A stretch of DNA of 64,000 bases from Hydrangea macrophylla (GCA_033977485.1 CM066991.1:130343999-130407998); one strand, 5' to 3'; positions 22,330 through 33,835 are shown, counted from the stretch's first letter. Translations and numbers: made by a program. The notes: a model not told the origin generated them from the sequence alone.

Positions 22330-22480
22330 TTATTTTTTTGCCCGTGAAAGAAATAGGCGTGAACAGCTCTTTTTTACAAAAATCTTTTAATTTTGATGAC
22401 ACATTTGCCCTTTTTACATAAAGTTGATTAATCAGCTCAAAATATTTGTACTAAGAATTAAATTGATCGGTTATTTTATT
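22330..22480. repeat. Diverged copy of the block at 13145-13290
   Basis: Shares 'gaaagaaataggc', 'cagctctttt', 'acatttgccctttttacata', 'gctcaaaa-atttgtac' and 'gatcggttattttatt' with 13145-13290. It may be a further, broken part of the 20-kb duplication. Confidence 0.6.
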
Positions 22481-22507
22481 TTTTCACCATGAGTGATCTT
22501 GTCTTGT

Positions 22508-22715
22508 GTAAGAGCTTCTCCAATGTATTTTCTATTTCTCGTGCTATAGTTAAATTATAGCATAAGTGTTCAGAAACACATCTCTAAAATGCACTTCTAA
22601 TTCCTTCTCTCAAAAAATATCATTGCTATTCTTTCTCTAAAATTGAAAGCAATAATGGCATTGCTATAATTTGAGATGAATGATAGAAAGAAAGTGCATT
22701 GGAGAGGTTTTTGAT
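22508..22715. mobile_element. MITE-like element (agagcttctccaatg)
   Basis: The left end 'aagagcttctccaatgtatt' is answered by 'gtgcattggagagg' on the right, with internal inverted words 'tagcaat' and 'attgcta'. The 'gagc-tctcca' start is a common plant MITE terminus. The target duplication is not resolved. Confidence 0.5.
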
Positions 22716-22739
22716 TGGCATTCAATATTGCATTATTGT

Positions 22740-24100
22740 CATGATAAGCTCGTATTGGATACATCATATTACTATTCCGAGAGCTTTAATGAATAAATTG
22801 CACACTTGTTGATCTTCTTATTTTTCCCTCTCTTCCTAATAAACCCCATGTTTTGTAGGATTTTGATGCTTTGTAGGCGTTCGAACCAATTACCTTTGGC
22901 TCTTAACTTAAAAAGGAAAAGGAATACAAATCTGCAGGGGCAGATCGATCTGGCATTTCTTGGCGGATCGATCCGCTGAACCATCAGGATCTAGAGAACT
23001 CATATTGGAAAGTTAGATCGATCCTACATATTGCCGCGGATCGATCCACGAATTTGAAGGCATATTTTGATCTTGTATTTGAATTACGGATCAATCCGCT
23101 GACTGTTTTCCCTTCTTAATTACAAAGGTGTTATTTTGTACTTGGGATTAAATAGTCATTGATAGGTTTTTATTAGGTTATCTTGTTTTTTTCTTATAGG
23201 AAGTTGTAGTTCTCTTCTCTCTCATTTCTGATCTTTCTCTTGCATTCGTTGCCCTTTCTACCACCACTAATTAAAGTTTATTTAGTTCTAGGGAGAGAAG
23301 ATTACTCTTATATTGTGTACGTTGAAGCCTTACTTGGATTTATTGAAGTTGTTTCTTGAAGTTCCTCTTGCATTGATGATGGTTTCTTTGAATTGGTATT
23401 ATTTCTCTCTCCCCCTCTTTAATATTTATGTTTTTACCACCATGAGTTGCTAGACTATGTAGGTTGTGGATCATAAACCCACCATTGGACCCCTTTAAGC
23501 TCTAATGTAGGATTTTAGTCTTGTAGTATTTCTAGGGTTCATTTGTGTTGGGTTTGAAATTCTAGGACTTCATTTATGATGTCAAGCATCATAGGTTATT
23601 CAATCCTTTGATTTCAAACCTCAACCCATGTATTTCATTGAAGCTTCTATCTAGCATTGTAGGTTGACCACCACATGTTTGATAGTTTATCTCGATGAGA
23701 TTTTCTACCTTAGAATATGCTACAAACATGAAATCCATTTATTGTATGGTCCAAGGTGGGGAATGCTCCCCAACCTTTATCTTCCATTTATAAAACCTCA
23801 ATCTAATTATACTTGTCTTTAGTTAAAGCTCAGTTTTCACTTTAATTTAGTCATTGTAGTATAATAGTTGTTAATCGTAAACTCTCCCAAACAACGAAAA
23901 GTCACATTTTCCTTTTCTAGTTTCTCTTTGGCCTCGCATTGTAATTGGTTACTAAACTTCCGCAATCGTTGTTGCATATTTTCAATTCCTGTGGACTCAA
24001 CACCCTACTTCCAATATTACATTTTTAATAGAGTTACAACAAAGTACTTGATTTTGACGTAATCAGTTTTCTTGTGGATACATGCTACAATTTAACTTTT
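22740..24100 (+). mobile_element. LTR-like remnant with 'gatcgatc' repeats
   Basis: Has four or five 'ggatcgatccgc' or 'agatcgatc' words at 22942-23100, then transcript-leader-like T-rich sequence. This pattern is often seen in LTRs of large Ty3 elements. No terminal TG/CA pair, target duplication or coding domain could be fixed, so the boundaries are approximate and the class uncertain. Confidence 0.3.
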
Positions 24101-24109
24101 ACACTTAAC

Positions 24110-25645
24110 TTGAGCTAGCATACAAAACACCTAACTTGGAGAACAACACGAATAGCCATTGTGGAAAAAAATAACATTTTTTTTCGAATATACCGTTGGA
24201 GATAAATTTCAAAATTCTTTAAATTTTTTTTTTTCAAGTAGTGGAAAGAGAAAGAAAAAAAAAATCTCCTCACCAGCATTAATACCTGCAATGCTAATTT
24301 GAATAACCACACATATTTCGATTTGTTTAAGCTATCGCTTAGTGAATAAAACAACATATGCAAGTGAATGACAAACATGCTCGCATTCACATCTCTACAT
24401 TTCATACTAGTCGTGGGAGACTCACGTGCACATTCCATACTCCCAATCCGCGACTCCTCGCCAATAAGTCCACGCGAAAGGGTAAGACCCGCGATTCTTC
24501 TCTTCAATCGTGCGATCTTAATGCCTATATCGGCTCCACAAAATGGCTTAGTGACCACGTGCTCCTTCTGACCCAAATAAGCAACTCAACATGCTCAAAT
24601 ACATATCACCATGCTCTCGGTAATTAAAACATTTCACCATGCTACTTATCAATATAATCGCCCAATATGAACTACACAATATATCTTTATGAATTAACAC
24701 ATGATATTCAAACATAACACGAGTACACGCCAAGCAATCATTCCATAATACAAAGTTGAATCACTCACCTCCGAATAACGCTCCTATAATTCGTTCCAAA
24801 GAAAACCCACTTACAAAGAACGTGCAAAAAATCGTCTAGTTCAATTCCTATGGATTAAAAGTCCAAATATCAATTTTTATGAAAAATTCTAGAAAATAAC
24901 TTTTCTGAAAACTTTCCAAACATGGCCTACTAAGTATCAAAACGAAACTCTTACCTCGGGGAGTTCGAATATGAAATCTAGAAGAAAACAGACGGACAGA
25001 AGGTCGTCGTTTGGCGTCGCAAAGCTCTAAGCTCCAAAATCTCCTTATGGCCCCCCTTTTGGAATTTAGGTTAAGACTTATGAAAATATCTCAAGTCATC
25101 TCTATCTATATATAAGCAAAACTCTCGGGAATTACATTTACCTCCCACGAGTTTTCAAAACTCCTAATTAGTTTCTGAAACTTTCTACACAGCTAATTCA
25201 TAACTTAACGAGTAAAACTTCAAAATTATAAAAGTTTCTGACTAAGTTTCGTTTGGTTGCTAAAATGTAAATTTCTACATGATATTTCCGAAGTTGTTAA
25301 TTAGCCTACCAAATTAATAGCGTGTTAATTTGTCCTCACTGGGATACTAAATCTAACAACAGAAATATATTATAATCCAGAAAATAATATAGATATTGAA
25401 ATACACATGTAAACATTTATTTTTAGATAAATATTTAAATTATTCCCCAATGACCGTCTCATACTCTGAGAGACGTCACAACCACAAACACTCATTCGCA
25501 TTGTCTCAGAGGGTTCTCTAATATAGACACCCAAATCGACTCGTGAGTCAAAATTCACTCAAACATGTGCTAAAGTGCACAACACATCACATCATTATGC
25601 ATGACAATGTAATGAAATGAAATAACACAACTGTGGGTGTTATAA
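24110..25645 (-). mobile_element. LTR-like remnant, probably reverse orientation
   Basis: A long non-coding block with scattered C-rich words ('actcacctccgaataac', 'cttacctcggggagttcg') and an end resembling 'tataacaccc' on the minus strand near 25640. This resembles the reverse strand of long Ty3-type LTRs. No target duplication was found. The open frame 24115-24576 is not protein-like. Confidence 0.3.
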
Positions 25646-25669
25646 GGATAAACCACCATGATTTATATC

Positions 25670-26948
25670 TGTTGGCCCAAATGTGGAAACCTTAGAGGGA
25701 GGTGAGTAAGGTTTTAGCGGAAATTAACCTTTTAAAAACTTAATAGCAAATTAAACATAATCACAAATAATTATCTAAAGAGATAAGGGAAGAGATACTT
25801 GCAAACCAATTTTTCAAGTGGTTTGGCAATCGCACCCCGCGGCCTACGTCCACCCCTCAAGAACACCTCTTGAGGATTCCTTTACTCCGATCTACTTCAC
25901 GGGTGTAGACCAAACTGTTCCCGGAGCACTTACGGGTGTGCACCAAACCGTTACAAGTGCTTTCAATCTCTCCCAAAGAAGAACACCTCTTCTTTGCACA
26001 CAAGGGTTACTAACCCTCAACCTTTACAAATTGAATTGAATACAAATTGAAACTCTCTATATAGAGTGGATAATACAAATAAATCTCACTACAATTTTGC
26101 TTTCTCAAGAAATACAAATGAAAGATTTGAGCAAATTGATAAACTCACACAACTAGAGCTCAAATGATAATGTTTAAAGATCAAAGAGATGTGTGATCAA
26201 TACTATGTTTTCCAATCAAAATATCAACCCCAAATAGCTTGGGAAAACATGTATTTATAGGCCTTGGAAGATTATAGCCGTTGGTGGCAAGTTTGGTAAT
26301 TAAAAGCCCCTCTAAAAACTAGCCGTTATTGCCTTTCAGGTCGATTCAGTCGACTGGACCTTAAAGCAGTCGACTGAGATGTGTTTACAGAGGGTTCTGT
26401 TTGCATTCTGCTCACTTCAGTCGACTGTATCGGGCCCTCAGTCGACTGCCCCTCCCTGTTTGACAGCCAAACACATCTCCACTAAAATGGCCATAACTCC
26501 CTCTACAAAAATCGGATTTGCGATCCGTTTGATGTTTTGGAAACTAGATTCAAATACCTTTCCAACCATATAAGATTCAACATTTAATTATTTTTCAATT
26601 GGTTGGGGCATTGCTTTAAAGATGACCCACTTAAAATTTATTTCCAAAACTTTAACTTTTAGAGTTTGTTTGAGCCCCTATGAGTGTGAGATCAAGATGC
26701 CTTATAATGATGGTCCTAGACTTCAACCAAGGATAAAATATCTTCAAGTCTTCAAGTTTGATCCTTGTTGATCTCCTTGTAATCTTGATCTACATCAATT
26801 AAATCTCATGCACACAAAGATGTTAAAACATTGATACAATATTAATACATGAGATTATATATGCGCATAAAAATGACTATGATAATAACAAGGAATGAAA
26901 CAATATAAATCATGTAATTATCATAGCATATTTGACATCATCAAAACA
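25670..26948 (-). mobile_element. Probable solo LTR of a Copia-type element
   Basis: Begins TGTTGGCCCAAATG and ends CATCATCAAAACA, a TG...CA pair about 1.28 kb apart. On the minus strand the start reads TGTTTTGATGATGTCAAATA, typical of SIRE/Maximus-like LTRs as I remember them. It contains 'cagtcgactg' repeats (26349-26450) and inverted 'cggtttgg/ccaaaccg'-type words (25900-25950). The 5-base flanks do not match, so the site has been altered or the ends are slightly off. Confidence 0.45.
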
Positions 26949-27178
26949 TAATTAAATATGCCTTAATATACCTTAAGGCTAAAAATATCAAAGTTAGAAA
27001 TTAGAAGTAGTCTAGGATTTGGAGTAAATAAAGAGAGAGATACATACTGATAATATATAATAAAATAAGTGAGGTGCCTTTACAAATTAAAGTAAAAAGG
27101 TAAAAAAAAAAAAACTGATTTTTAACTTAAAATAAGGTGCCCTAATTAAAAAGTGAATGTGCCTTTATCGCCAGCCTA

Positions 27179-27210
<32 letters not shown>

Positions 27211-27560
27211 GTAAAGCCTCTTATAGAAAACCCAATTTCAGAATTACAAAACCCAATATAAGAAACGTAAAATACCCAATATCAGAAAACCCGAATGGAT
27301 TGAACAAAAGACTGACCTTAGCAATATTTTGGGTCATTTTCAAGAATTGATGTAAAGCAACCAATAGTTCATTACGTTATATACAAACACACGCACACAC
27401 ATACATCTTCAATACAAACACACTTGTTGTAATATATATATATATATATATGTATGCATAGATCTTCAATACAACATGCGCGAACCTCTTCGATAAACAA
27501 GTTGCAGAAATGTGGTGAACACCTTTGATCCGAACCAGAGAGAGGGTGAGAAAGAGATGC

Positions 27561-27613
<53 letters not shown>

Positions 27614-28123
27614 GTTTGTGGATATCCTGGAGAGACGTTAAATTGACTGAGAAAGAGGGTTTGGGTATGTTTTTGTTTGGGTCTCGGGTCTGGTTTGCGA
27701 TACCCGAATATTAGACCCGAACCAACTTGAAAATTTTGAATTTTGATGGATCCGACCCAGTGTATTTTTATGACTTGCAATGGATGACTCTTAACAGAGT
27801 AAATTAATATGGGAGCCAATATTGTTGTTTTTTCTTCTGCTAATTTTGTTTTTGCTTGGGGTAAGTTTCTGTGTACATTTTATTATCATTATTTTTAATT
27901 GATTTTGAAGTACGCATATACATTATACAAACTAATTTAATAATAAAAATAATGCATAAAATTTGCTTAGAAAAATACAATAACATAAAAATATTTTCTC
28001 ATGCATCACACGAGTGGAATAAAAAGTTTGTCACGCAACAGCTCCGTGAATTTTCTCATTTTGTATTTCTTAAAGAGATAAAAGGATCTCATTTACTCCT
28101 ATAAAAAAAAAGAGAAAAAAAAG

Positions 28124-28125
<2 letters not shown>
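26949..28125. other. Intergenic, microsatellites only
   Basis: Holds (AG)n at 27180-27205 and 27565-27611 and TA at 27432-27451. The frame at 27466-27819 (minus) depends on the GA tract and has no domain. No gene seen. Confidence 0.5.

Positions 28126-28213
<88 letters not shown>
28126..28213. repeat. Compound (TC)n(AC)n microsatellite
   Basis: About 26 TC units followed by about 18 AC units, without interruption. Confidence 0.95.
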
Positions 28214-28214
<1 letters not shown>

Positions 28215-28517
28215 TCAGTATAATCATCAAATTCGAATCTTAGCTTTTGAATTGATATTAAAAAGATAAGATTAATATTTGTTTTCTTTTTTATTTTTAT
28301 TTTAAGCAACCATACCCTATCGCTCTATCTTATATATAGAACCGTATACATCCACATATTAATATAATTAGCAACACAATACATAATTAAAAGCATCATC
28401 TATGAAAATATATATTTTTTTTATTTTAAAATAATCTTTTTCTTTCTTTTTCTTGTAAGCAAAAATATGTAATCTCAGATCTAAATTAAACATATATACT
28501 ACTCTACGTTATATTTA

Positions 28518-29642
28518 GGACAAATTACACTGACCTCCCCTAAGGTATCTGATAATTACAGGGACTTTTTCTATATTTTCAAAAATTACACTCACCTCCC
28601 TTCTATTTTGAAAATGACTGTTATTCCCTTGGACAAATCATCAAAAAAATTATCCACCATCTTTTAAAAATGAAAAAAAAATTAAAAAATCATCGACAAA
28701 ATTTCAATATATGCGAAATCAAGCTTTTACTAATTTTTTTTTATAAAAAAATATCAACAGTAAAGTTTAAAAACATAAAGATCATCAACAAAATTATCTA
28801 CTACTACGTTAAAATGAAAAGAATAATAGCAACAATGAAAAAAAAAACGTCAACAAATTTTTTAAAAAATGAATAGCTACATTGTATTTTTGTCTGCTTT
28901 ATTATTTTTAAAATTGTGACTTGCTCCCAAGATTGTGAATGAGCTGCTCCAATGAAACTTAATTAGTACAGGCCTTGCATGGGCATTGCCCTAGTATGTG
29001 TGTGTGTGTCTGTAGATATATAAGGCTCTACTGAGCATGTTTTTAAAAAAAATAAATAAATAAAGCAGACAAAAATGTAATAAAACTATTCATTTTTAAA
29101 AAAAAATTGTTAATGTTTTTTTTTCATTATCGTTATATTCTTTTCATTTTAAATTAAAGTAGTAGTAGATAAATTTTTTTTTATGTTTTTAAATTATTAT
29201 TGATGTTTATAAATAAAAGAATAATGCTACACTTCCCAAATTTCTTTCCCAAAAGTGTTTTCCAACACATGTGGCAGTGGACTCAATTGATTTTGATTGG
29301 TTGTGATGTTAAAGTGGTTCAACTTGGTCCCACTTCAACATCATTTGGGATGAAAATTTGAGAAACATAGTATTACTCTAAATAAATGTTCTAATGTCTT
29401 TCACCTACTACTTGGACAAAAAAAGTTAAATTGCTTAAATAAAAAACTAAATCTATAAACTATTTTAAGTTAAACTAAAGATTATAAAACCTAAATTTGA
29501 AATTTTATAATTTTTTTTTCGAGTTGCAAATTTTTATAAAGTTAGGGCTAAATACTATAAATCTAACTAAATCTGTAAAATTTGTTAATGTATATATAAT
29601 TTTATCTAATGCGCGCACACACACACTCACACAAATACACAC

Positions 29643-29673
<31 letters not shown>

Positions 29674-29805
29674 ATGAGATAAGGAGTAAATTGGTAATCT
29701 TACACTCAAAAAGTAGGTAGAGGGGAGGTGAGTGTTATTTTCCAAATTAGAGGGGAGGTCCCTGTAATTGTCATATACCTTAAGGGAGGTCAGTGTAATT
29801 TGCCC
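28518..29805. mobile_element. Mutator-like (MULE) inverted-repeat element
   Basis: The left end GGACAAATTACACTGACCTC and the right end, on the minus strand, GGGCAAATTACACTGACCTC are flanked by the 9-bp duplication TTATATTTA (28509-28517, 29806-29814). The arms extend inward for hundreds of bases: 'gtatttttgtctgcttta' at about 28886 matches, inverted, 'aaagcagacaaaaatgta' at about 29062. The right arm is longer because of a nested MITE (29218-29378) and other sequence. No transposase. The 9-bp duplication and long arms fit a MULE-derived foldback. Confidence 0.75.
29218..29378. mobile_element. hAT-like MITE nested in the MULE
   Basis: The ends AGAATAATGCTACACTTCCC and, on the minus strand, AGAGTAATACTATGTTTCTC are flanked by TAAATAAA on both sides (29210-29217, 29379-29386). 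It inserted into the right arm of the inverted element, so it is younger. Confidence 0.7.
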
Positions 29806-29887
29806 TTATATTTAATACATCATTTTTGTATACGTATAAATATGCAATCTATTATACTAATAGAGTTTCTCCTAATATATCTATCAT

Positions 29888-30124
29888 ATACGCCCTCTGT
29901 TTCAAAATAAGTATCTATTACTATTTTGCACAATGTTTAACAAATGTGTATTATTATATTTATTTCATTTTTCTACTTTCCCATATTACTCTTGATTTGA
30001 CATTGACTTTGTTACTCATTTCTTTTTTTCTCACTCTCCTAGGAATATTGTAAGGTATTATAGTTAGTTTATACCAAAAAAAAAATTGTAATTGACTTTC
30101 AAAGTAGACACTTATTTTAAAGGA
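29888..30124. mobile_element. Probable Stowaway-like MITE
   Basis: The left end is 'cgccctctgtttcaaaataa' after TA. On the right, 'agacacttattttaaaggat' is its degenerate inverted partner. It abuts the target duplication of the next MITE at 30125. Confidence 0.4.
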
Positions 30125-30133
30125 TAACTCTTG

Positions 30134-30252
30134 GGCTAGCCATATTGTCAGAGCAGAAACCTTTAATGCCAGAGCAAAAAGTGTCGCTAAAAGTTTTAGC
30201 GACACTTTTTGCTCTGGCATTAAAGGTTTCTGCTCTGGCAATAGGGACAGCC
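30134..30252. mobile_element. Hairpin MITE with near-perfect palindrome (Mutator-like)
   Basis: 119 bp flanked by the 9-bp duplication TAACTCTTG (30125-30133, 30253-30261). The arms 30149-30192 and 30194-30237 are perfect reverse complements over 44 bases with a one-base centre, and pairing continues outward with few mismatches. The core 'aagtgtcgctaaaa' is related to 'aagtgtcactaaaa' in the hairpins at 12.4 and 12.9 kb. Confidence 0.8.
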
Positions 30253-30261
30253 TAACTCTTG

Positions 30262-30423
30262 GGGTACATAAGAATCTTATAAAAATAAGATACATAAACT
30301 ACAATGTGTCAATCTCTCTCTTGGTACACTGTGGGGATCACAATGTCGGTGGAGTTTACAGAAGAGAGACATAAACACATAAAATTTATATATCTTATTT
30401 TTGTAAGATTCTTATTTATACCC
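30262..30423. mobile_element. MITE (GGGGTACATAAGAATCTTA)
   Basis: The left end 'ggggtacataagaatctta' and the right end 'taagattcttatttataccc' are inverted. Internal 'aatctctctc' and 'agagagacataaacacat' are also inverted around 'ctgtggggatcac'. This layout is shared with the elements at 14153, 43302 and 50227. Confidence 0.55.
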
Positions 30424-30594
30424 AAAAATCATCCTATTTTAAAATATTCAAAAAAGAAAGTTGGACACTATTTTTGAAATGTAGAGACTAGATAGTAATT
30501 ACATTTTGAAAACATTTTCCCCGTGCCTACTCAACTTTAATTGTTTCAAAACTCAGTCTACGTATCTCAGAGACACTATAGGCCAATATAGTTA

Positions 30595-30690
30595 GTTGGC
30601 CTATCCCAGACCGTTAATCAGGCCATGGGATAGGGAATATGCTTTGGATATCAGGCCATGGCCTAGGGAATATGCCTTGGATATCTTAAT
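30595..30690. repeat. Short tandem duplication, period about 38 bp
   Basis: 'aggccatgggatagggaata' (from about 30621) is followed by 'aggccatggcctagggaata' (from about 30653). Each continues 'tgc-ttggatatc'. Confidence 0.7.
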
Positions 30691-31560
30691 TTTCTGTCAC
30701 TAATAAAGCAATGAAAAACAACAAAGAAAAGAGAGCGATGATATGCTTGTCGAATTTTGTATTGAATTTTGTATTCTAAATTGATCTTCAATGTATGTGA
30801 TAGTAAGATCATTTTAATAATAGTGAGTTCTTTATTAAAATTGAGTGAGTCTACTGACACATATATTTAAAAAAAATATTTAAGATACAAAATTTGTCAA
30901 ATATAGCATTATTAAAAAAAAAAAAAAAAAAGAAAAGAAAGAAAAATGCTCTCAGTTAATCCTAATATGACAGGAGCTGCAACTTGCTGAACACACAATG
31001 TGGTGAATTGTTTTTGGATTTCTATAGCATTACTATTAAAAAAAATATGCTACATCCTAAATCACTAATAAAATATCATAAAATTGTCTCGAATCTTTGC
31101 CAGAAAAAAAAAAGAGCATTTTTATTTACTCAATTTTAGTTTATTATTGCTCACTCATATTTCACAGAATAACATGTATTTTATTTCAGTAATTATATTG
31201 ATAACGTTGTAAAAAATGAGAATAAAATAAAATATGTCACCCTATAAAAATCTGTGCGAATGATAATGAACCAAAATATAATTGAGCAAAAATATTCTGG
31301 AAAGAAAAATATACATTCAGATCACACATGCCAAAGAGGCAAAGGATAAACATTAGCTACCTCTTTATTGGGAGTCTGGGACCTACAGAAAAAGGCTAAA
31401 TCTAGTCAGCAAAATGTCATACATTATTCAAAATCCTTATCCACATTCCTCAATCCTCATCCCCACCCAACTCTTAGTCAAACTTAGCCATCATCCGCGG
31501 CGACCCACCGCAACAAGCATTTAAAAAGTCCAGCATTGAGGACCCCCCACCCACCTCCGT
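30691..31560. promoter_or_regulatory. Upstream region of inhibitor gene 1
   Basis: AT-rich non-coding sequence with an A-run (30913-30930). I see no clear TATA box close to the start. A CT tract (31570-31589) lies just before the ATG and would be in the 5' UTR. CT-rich leaders are common around plant transcription starts. Confidence 0.35.
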
Positions 31561-31599
31561 TACCAAATCTCTCTCTCTCTCTCTCTCTAGTTTTTGTCC

Positions 31600-32898
31600 A
31601 TGGCTTCCTCTCTCCATCTCATCCTCTTCTTGTCTTCCTTCATCTTCCTGCTCCCAATCTCTGATGGTCACAGTGGTGCTATAGCCATAGTAGCCCTTCC
31701 ACTTCCAGTGACCAAAGACGTCTCTACCCTCCAATATGTGACCCAGATTTACAAGGGCAGTCCATCTGTACCCATCAAGCTGGCAATTGATCTTGACGGT
31801 CCATTAATCTTGATCGACTCTGCCTCGGGATGCGTGTCATCAACTCACCGACCCATCAAGTGCGGTTCACTCCAGTGCTCAATGGCTAATAACAACTGTG
31901 GAAGAAATGGCAATTGCAACAACCGCACGTGTGGGCTTTATGCCCAAAACACCCTCACAAAAGTGTCCACACGTGTGGAGCTATCAGAAGACGTTTTAGC
32001 CTTTGGATCGGATATGGGTTCGATCACCACCGTCCATAGATTCTTGTTCTCCTCTGCACCGACATTACTATTAAATGGTCTACCAAGTGGTGTCAAGGGC
32101 ATATTGGGCCTAGGAAGGTCCAAAATTGCATTACCAACTCAACTTGCTAACACCTTTGGCTTCCACCGGAAATTCGCCGTCTGCCTATCACCGTCCGCCG
32201 GAGTCATACTTTCCGGCGACCACCGTTTCACCTCAATTTCCGGGACCGACATTTCAAAGTCACTTAAATACACACCCCTTGTTACAAAATACCAAGGTGA
32301 TGATCATCATCATCATCATAGTGGTACAATATTAGAAGAATATTATTACATTAGTGTAAAGTACATAAAAATAAACAAGAAGCGCTTATCTATCAACCCA
32401 TCATTATTATCAATAGACCAACAAGGCATTGGGGGCACAAAAATAAGCACAATTGTTCCTTACACCACTTTGGAGAGCACAATATTTGATATATTCACTA
32501 GAGCTTATATTGAAATTGCCACTTCTATGAACATGACTATGGTGGCACCAATGGCACCTTTTAGGGTTTGCTTTAGCTCGAAAGGGATCGATAAAACATC
32601 GGTTGGACCGACAGTGCCGATAATTGATCTAGTGTTGCAGAGTGAGATGGTGAAGTGGAGGATTAATGGGAGGAATTCAATGGTGATGATGAGTGATGAA
32701 GTGATGTGCTTGGGGTTCTTGGATGGAGGATTAATGAGTCCTAAGGCTTCAATTGTGATTGGGGGTTATCAATTGGAGGATAATCTTTTAGAGTTTGATT
32801 TGGGGACTTCTATGCTTGGGTTTAGCTCTTCATTGTTGATGAGACAAACTAGTTGTTCCGACTTCAAATTGTATTCCATGCCTAGTGCATCAATGTAA
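31600..32898 (+). CDS. EDGP / xyloglucanase-inhibitor-like protein 1 (TAXi fold)
   Basis: Single exon, 432 aa. The first ATG is at 31600, directly after a CT-rich leader. Residues 1-23 are a hydrophobic signal peptide, so secretion to the cell wall is expected. The order of motifs is that of plant EDGP, basic 7S globulin and xylanase/xyloglucanase inhibitors: KDVSTLQYVT (39-48), a first pseudo-catalytic loop IDLDGPL (63-69), a cysteine cluster CGSLQC...CGRNGNCNNRTC, GVKGILGLGR, HRKFAVCL, GIGGTKISTIVPYTTLE in place of the second catalytic loop, VMCLGFLDGG, SIVIGGYQLEDNLLEFDL and GFSSSL. The pepsin DTG/DSG triads are absent, so it is not a protease. Known relatives bind GH11/GH12 or pectin-degrading enzymes of pathogens, but the target here is unknown. 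Odd features are 'DLDG' where the relatives have 'DLGG', and a run of five histidines (236-240). The reading frame is intact. Confidence 0.85.
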   Translation: MASSLHLILFLSSFIFLLPISDGHSGAIAIVALPLPVTKDVSTLQYVTQIYKGSPSVPIKLAIDLDGPLILIDSASGCVSSTHRPIKCGSLQCSMANNNCGRNGNCNNRTCGLYAQNTLTKVSTRVELSEDVLAFGSDMGSITTVHRFLFSSAPTLLLNGLPSGVKGILGLGRSKIALPTQLANTFGFHRKFAVCLSPSAGVILSGDHRFTSISGTDISKSLKYTPLVTKYQGDDHHHHHSGTILEEYYYISVKYIKINKKRLSINPSLLSIDQQGIGGTKISTIVPYTTLESTIFDIFTRAYIEIATSMNMTMVAPMAPFRVCFSSKGIDKTSVGPTVPIIDLVLQSEMVKWRINGRNSMVMMSDEVMCLGFLDGGLMSPKASIVIGGYQLEDNLLEFDLGTSMLGFSSSLLMRQTSCSDFKLYSMPSASM

Positions 32899-33341
32899 TT
32901 CCATCTCGTACATTTCTTCTTTGTGTTACCACTAGCTATTTGGTGGTTTTTTTTTCTGAGGAACAACAATTTTTTCAAGAATTGCTACACTTTTGTTGGT
33001 GCTGGCCAAATGTATACATATAAAGCATAAACATATAGTATACATATGTATATATGTGTATAGATTGTTTTCCTTTGGTTTTTGTTTTCAAGTTTCTTTC
33101 CTTTCGCTCCTTTTTTTTTTTTCCCTTCTAAAACTTGAATGGGCTTGGGTGACGGGTCCACCCACATGGCCGGGACCCAATACAACAAGCAACACCATTG
33201 GAATTCAATTAATGCAATCTACATCATAAATCATAATAATATCTCAATGTCTTACACGTGCCTATATTTTCTAGGCCAGCAATACGAAGGATTCCATATC
33301 GCAAATATGATAGTTCCAAGTTCTATTTCTATATCTATATC
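32899..33341. other. Downstream region of inhibitor gene 1
   Basis: Presumed 3' UTR followed by non-coding sequence with a T-run (33111-33123). I could not pick out a single poly(A) signal. No gene. Confidence 0.4.
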
Positions 33342-33598
33342 TTTTTTTCCTTTTTTCTTTTTTGAGTCTTATCTGGATTCAAGCTGGATATGCACACACC
33401 CTACACGCGCACACATCCCAGTCTAACTCAAACCTAAGCCCCTTAATGACCCATAGCAAAGTCCAACAAAGACCATTCATTCCGACTGAAGTACACACAG
33501 GGAGGGCAAGAACAAAGAATCCCCCTAAGGGAATTCGAACACACCACCTCCACACTGGGGAAGTGATGTCATGCCACTTGACCACTATGGGTCTTGGC
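33342..33598 (-). mobile_element. tRNA-derived SINE
   Basis: Read on the minus strand, the head has a box A-like 'TAGTGGTCAAGTGGCATG' (33587-33570) and a box B-like 'GTGTTCGAATTCC' (33542-33530), spaced as in a tRNA. The body follows and an A-rich tail corresponds to the T-run at 33342-33363. Similar 'tatatctat' words on each side suggest a target duplication. It fits the plant Au-SINE type. Confidence 0.65.
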
Positions 33599-33639
33599 TA
33601 TATCTATTTCTATCTATGCCTCTATAAAATGACAAGTTT

Positions 33640-33835
33640 TTGTGTACCTTAAAGGTACCGCCAATGTGGTGCCCTACACTACACCTAATGAGATAACGTC
33701 ACACAGAATTGTTGAACCATTTAAATTTTTTGTGGTGGGTTTCATTGTTTGTGTGACACACATCTGTTGGGTACGGGTTACCAAGTGGCATGCTACGTGG
33801 TACCTTGGGGGTATGCAAAAATTTCTCTTATAAAA
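33640..33835. mobile_element. MITE-like element
   Basis: 'aaggtaccgccaatgtggtg' near 33651 and 'ctacgtggtaccttggggg' near 33794 form an imperfect inverted pair. Inside, 'tgtgtgacacaca' is a small palindrome. No target duplication identified. Confidence 0.4.

Noticed and set aside
24115..24576. Minus-strand frame of 153 codons
   Set aside because: Lies in LTR-like sequence, has homopolymer-coded Phe/Lys blocks and lacks a domain.
33379..33585. Minus-strand frame 'ITSPVWRWCVRIPLGG'
   Set aside because: It is the translated body of the tRNA-derived SINE, not a gene.
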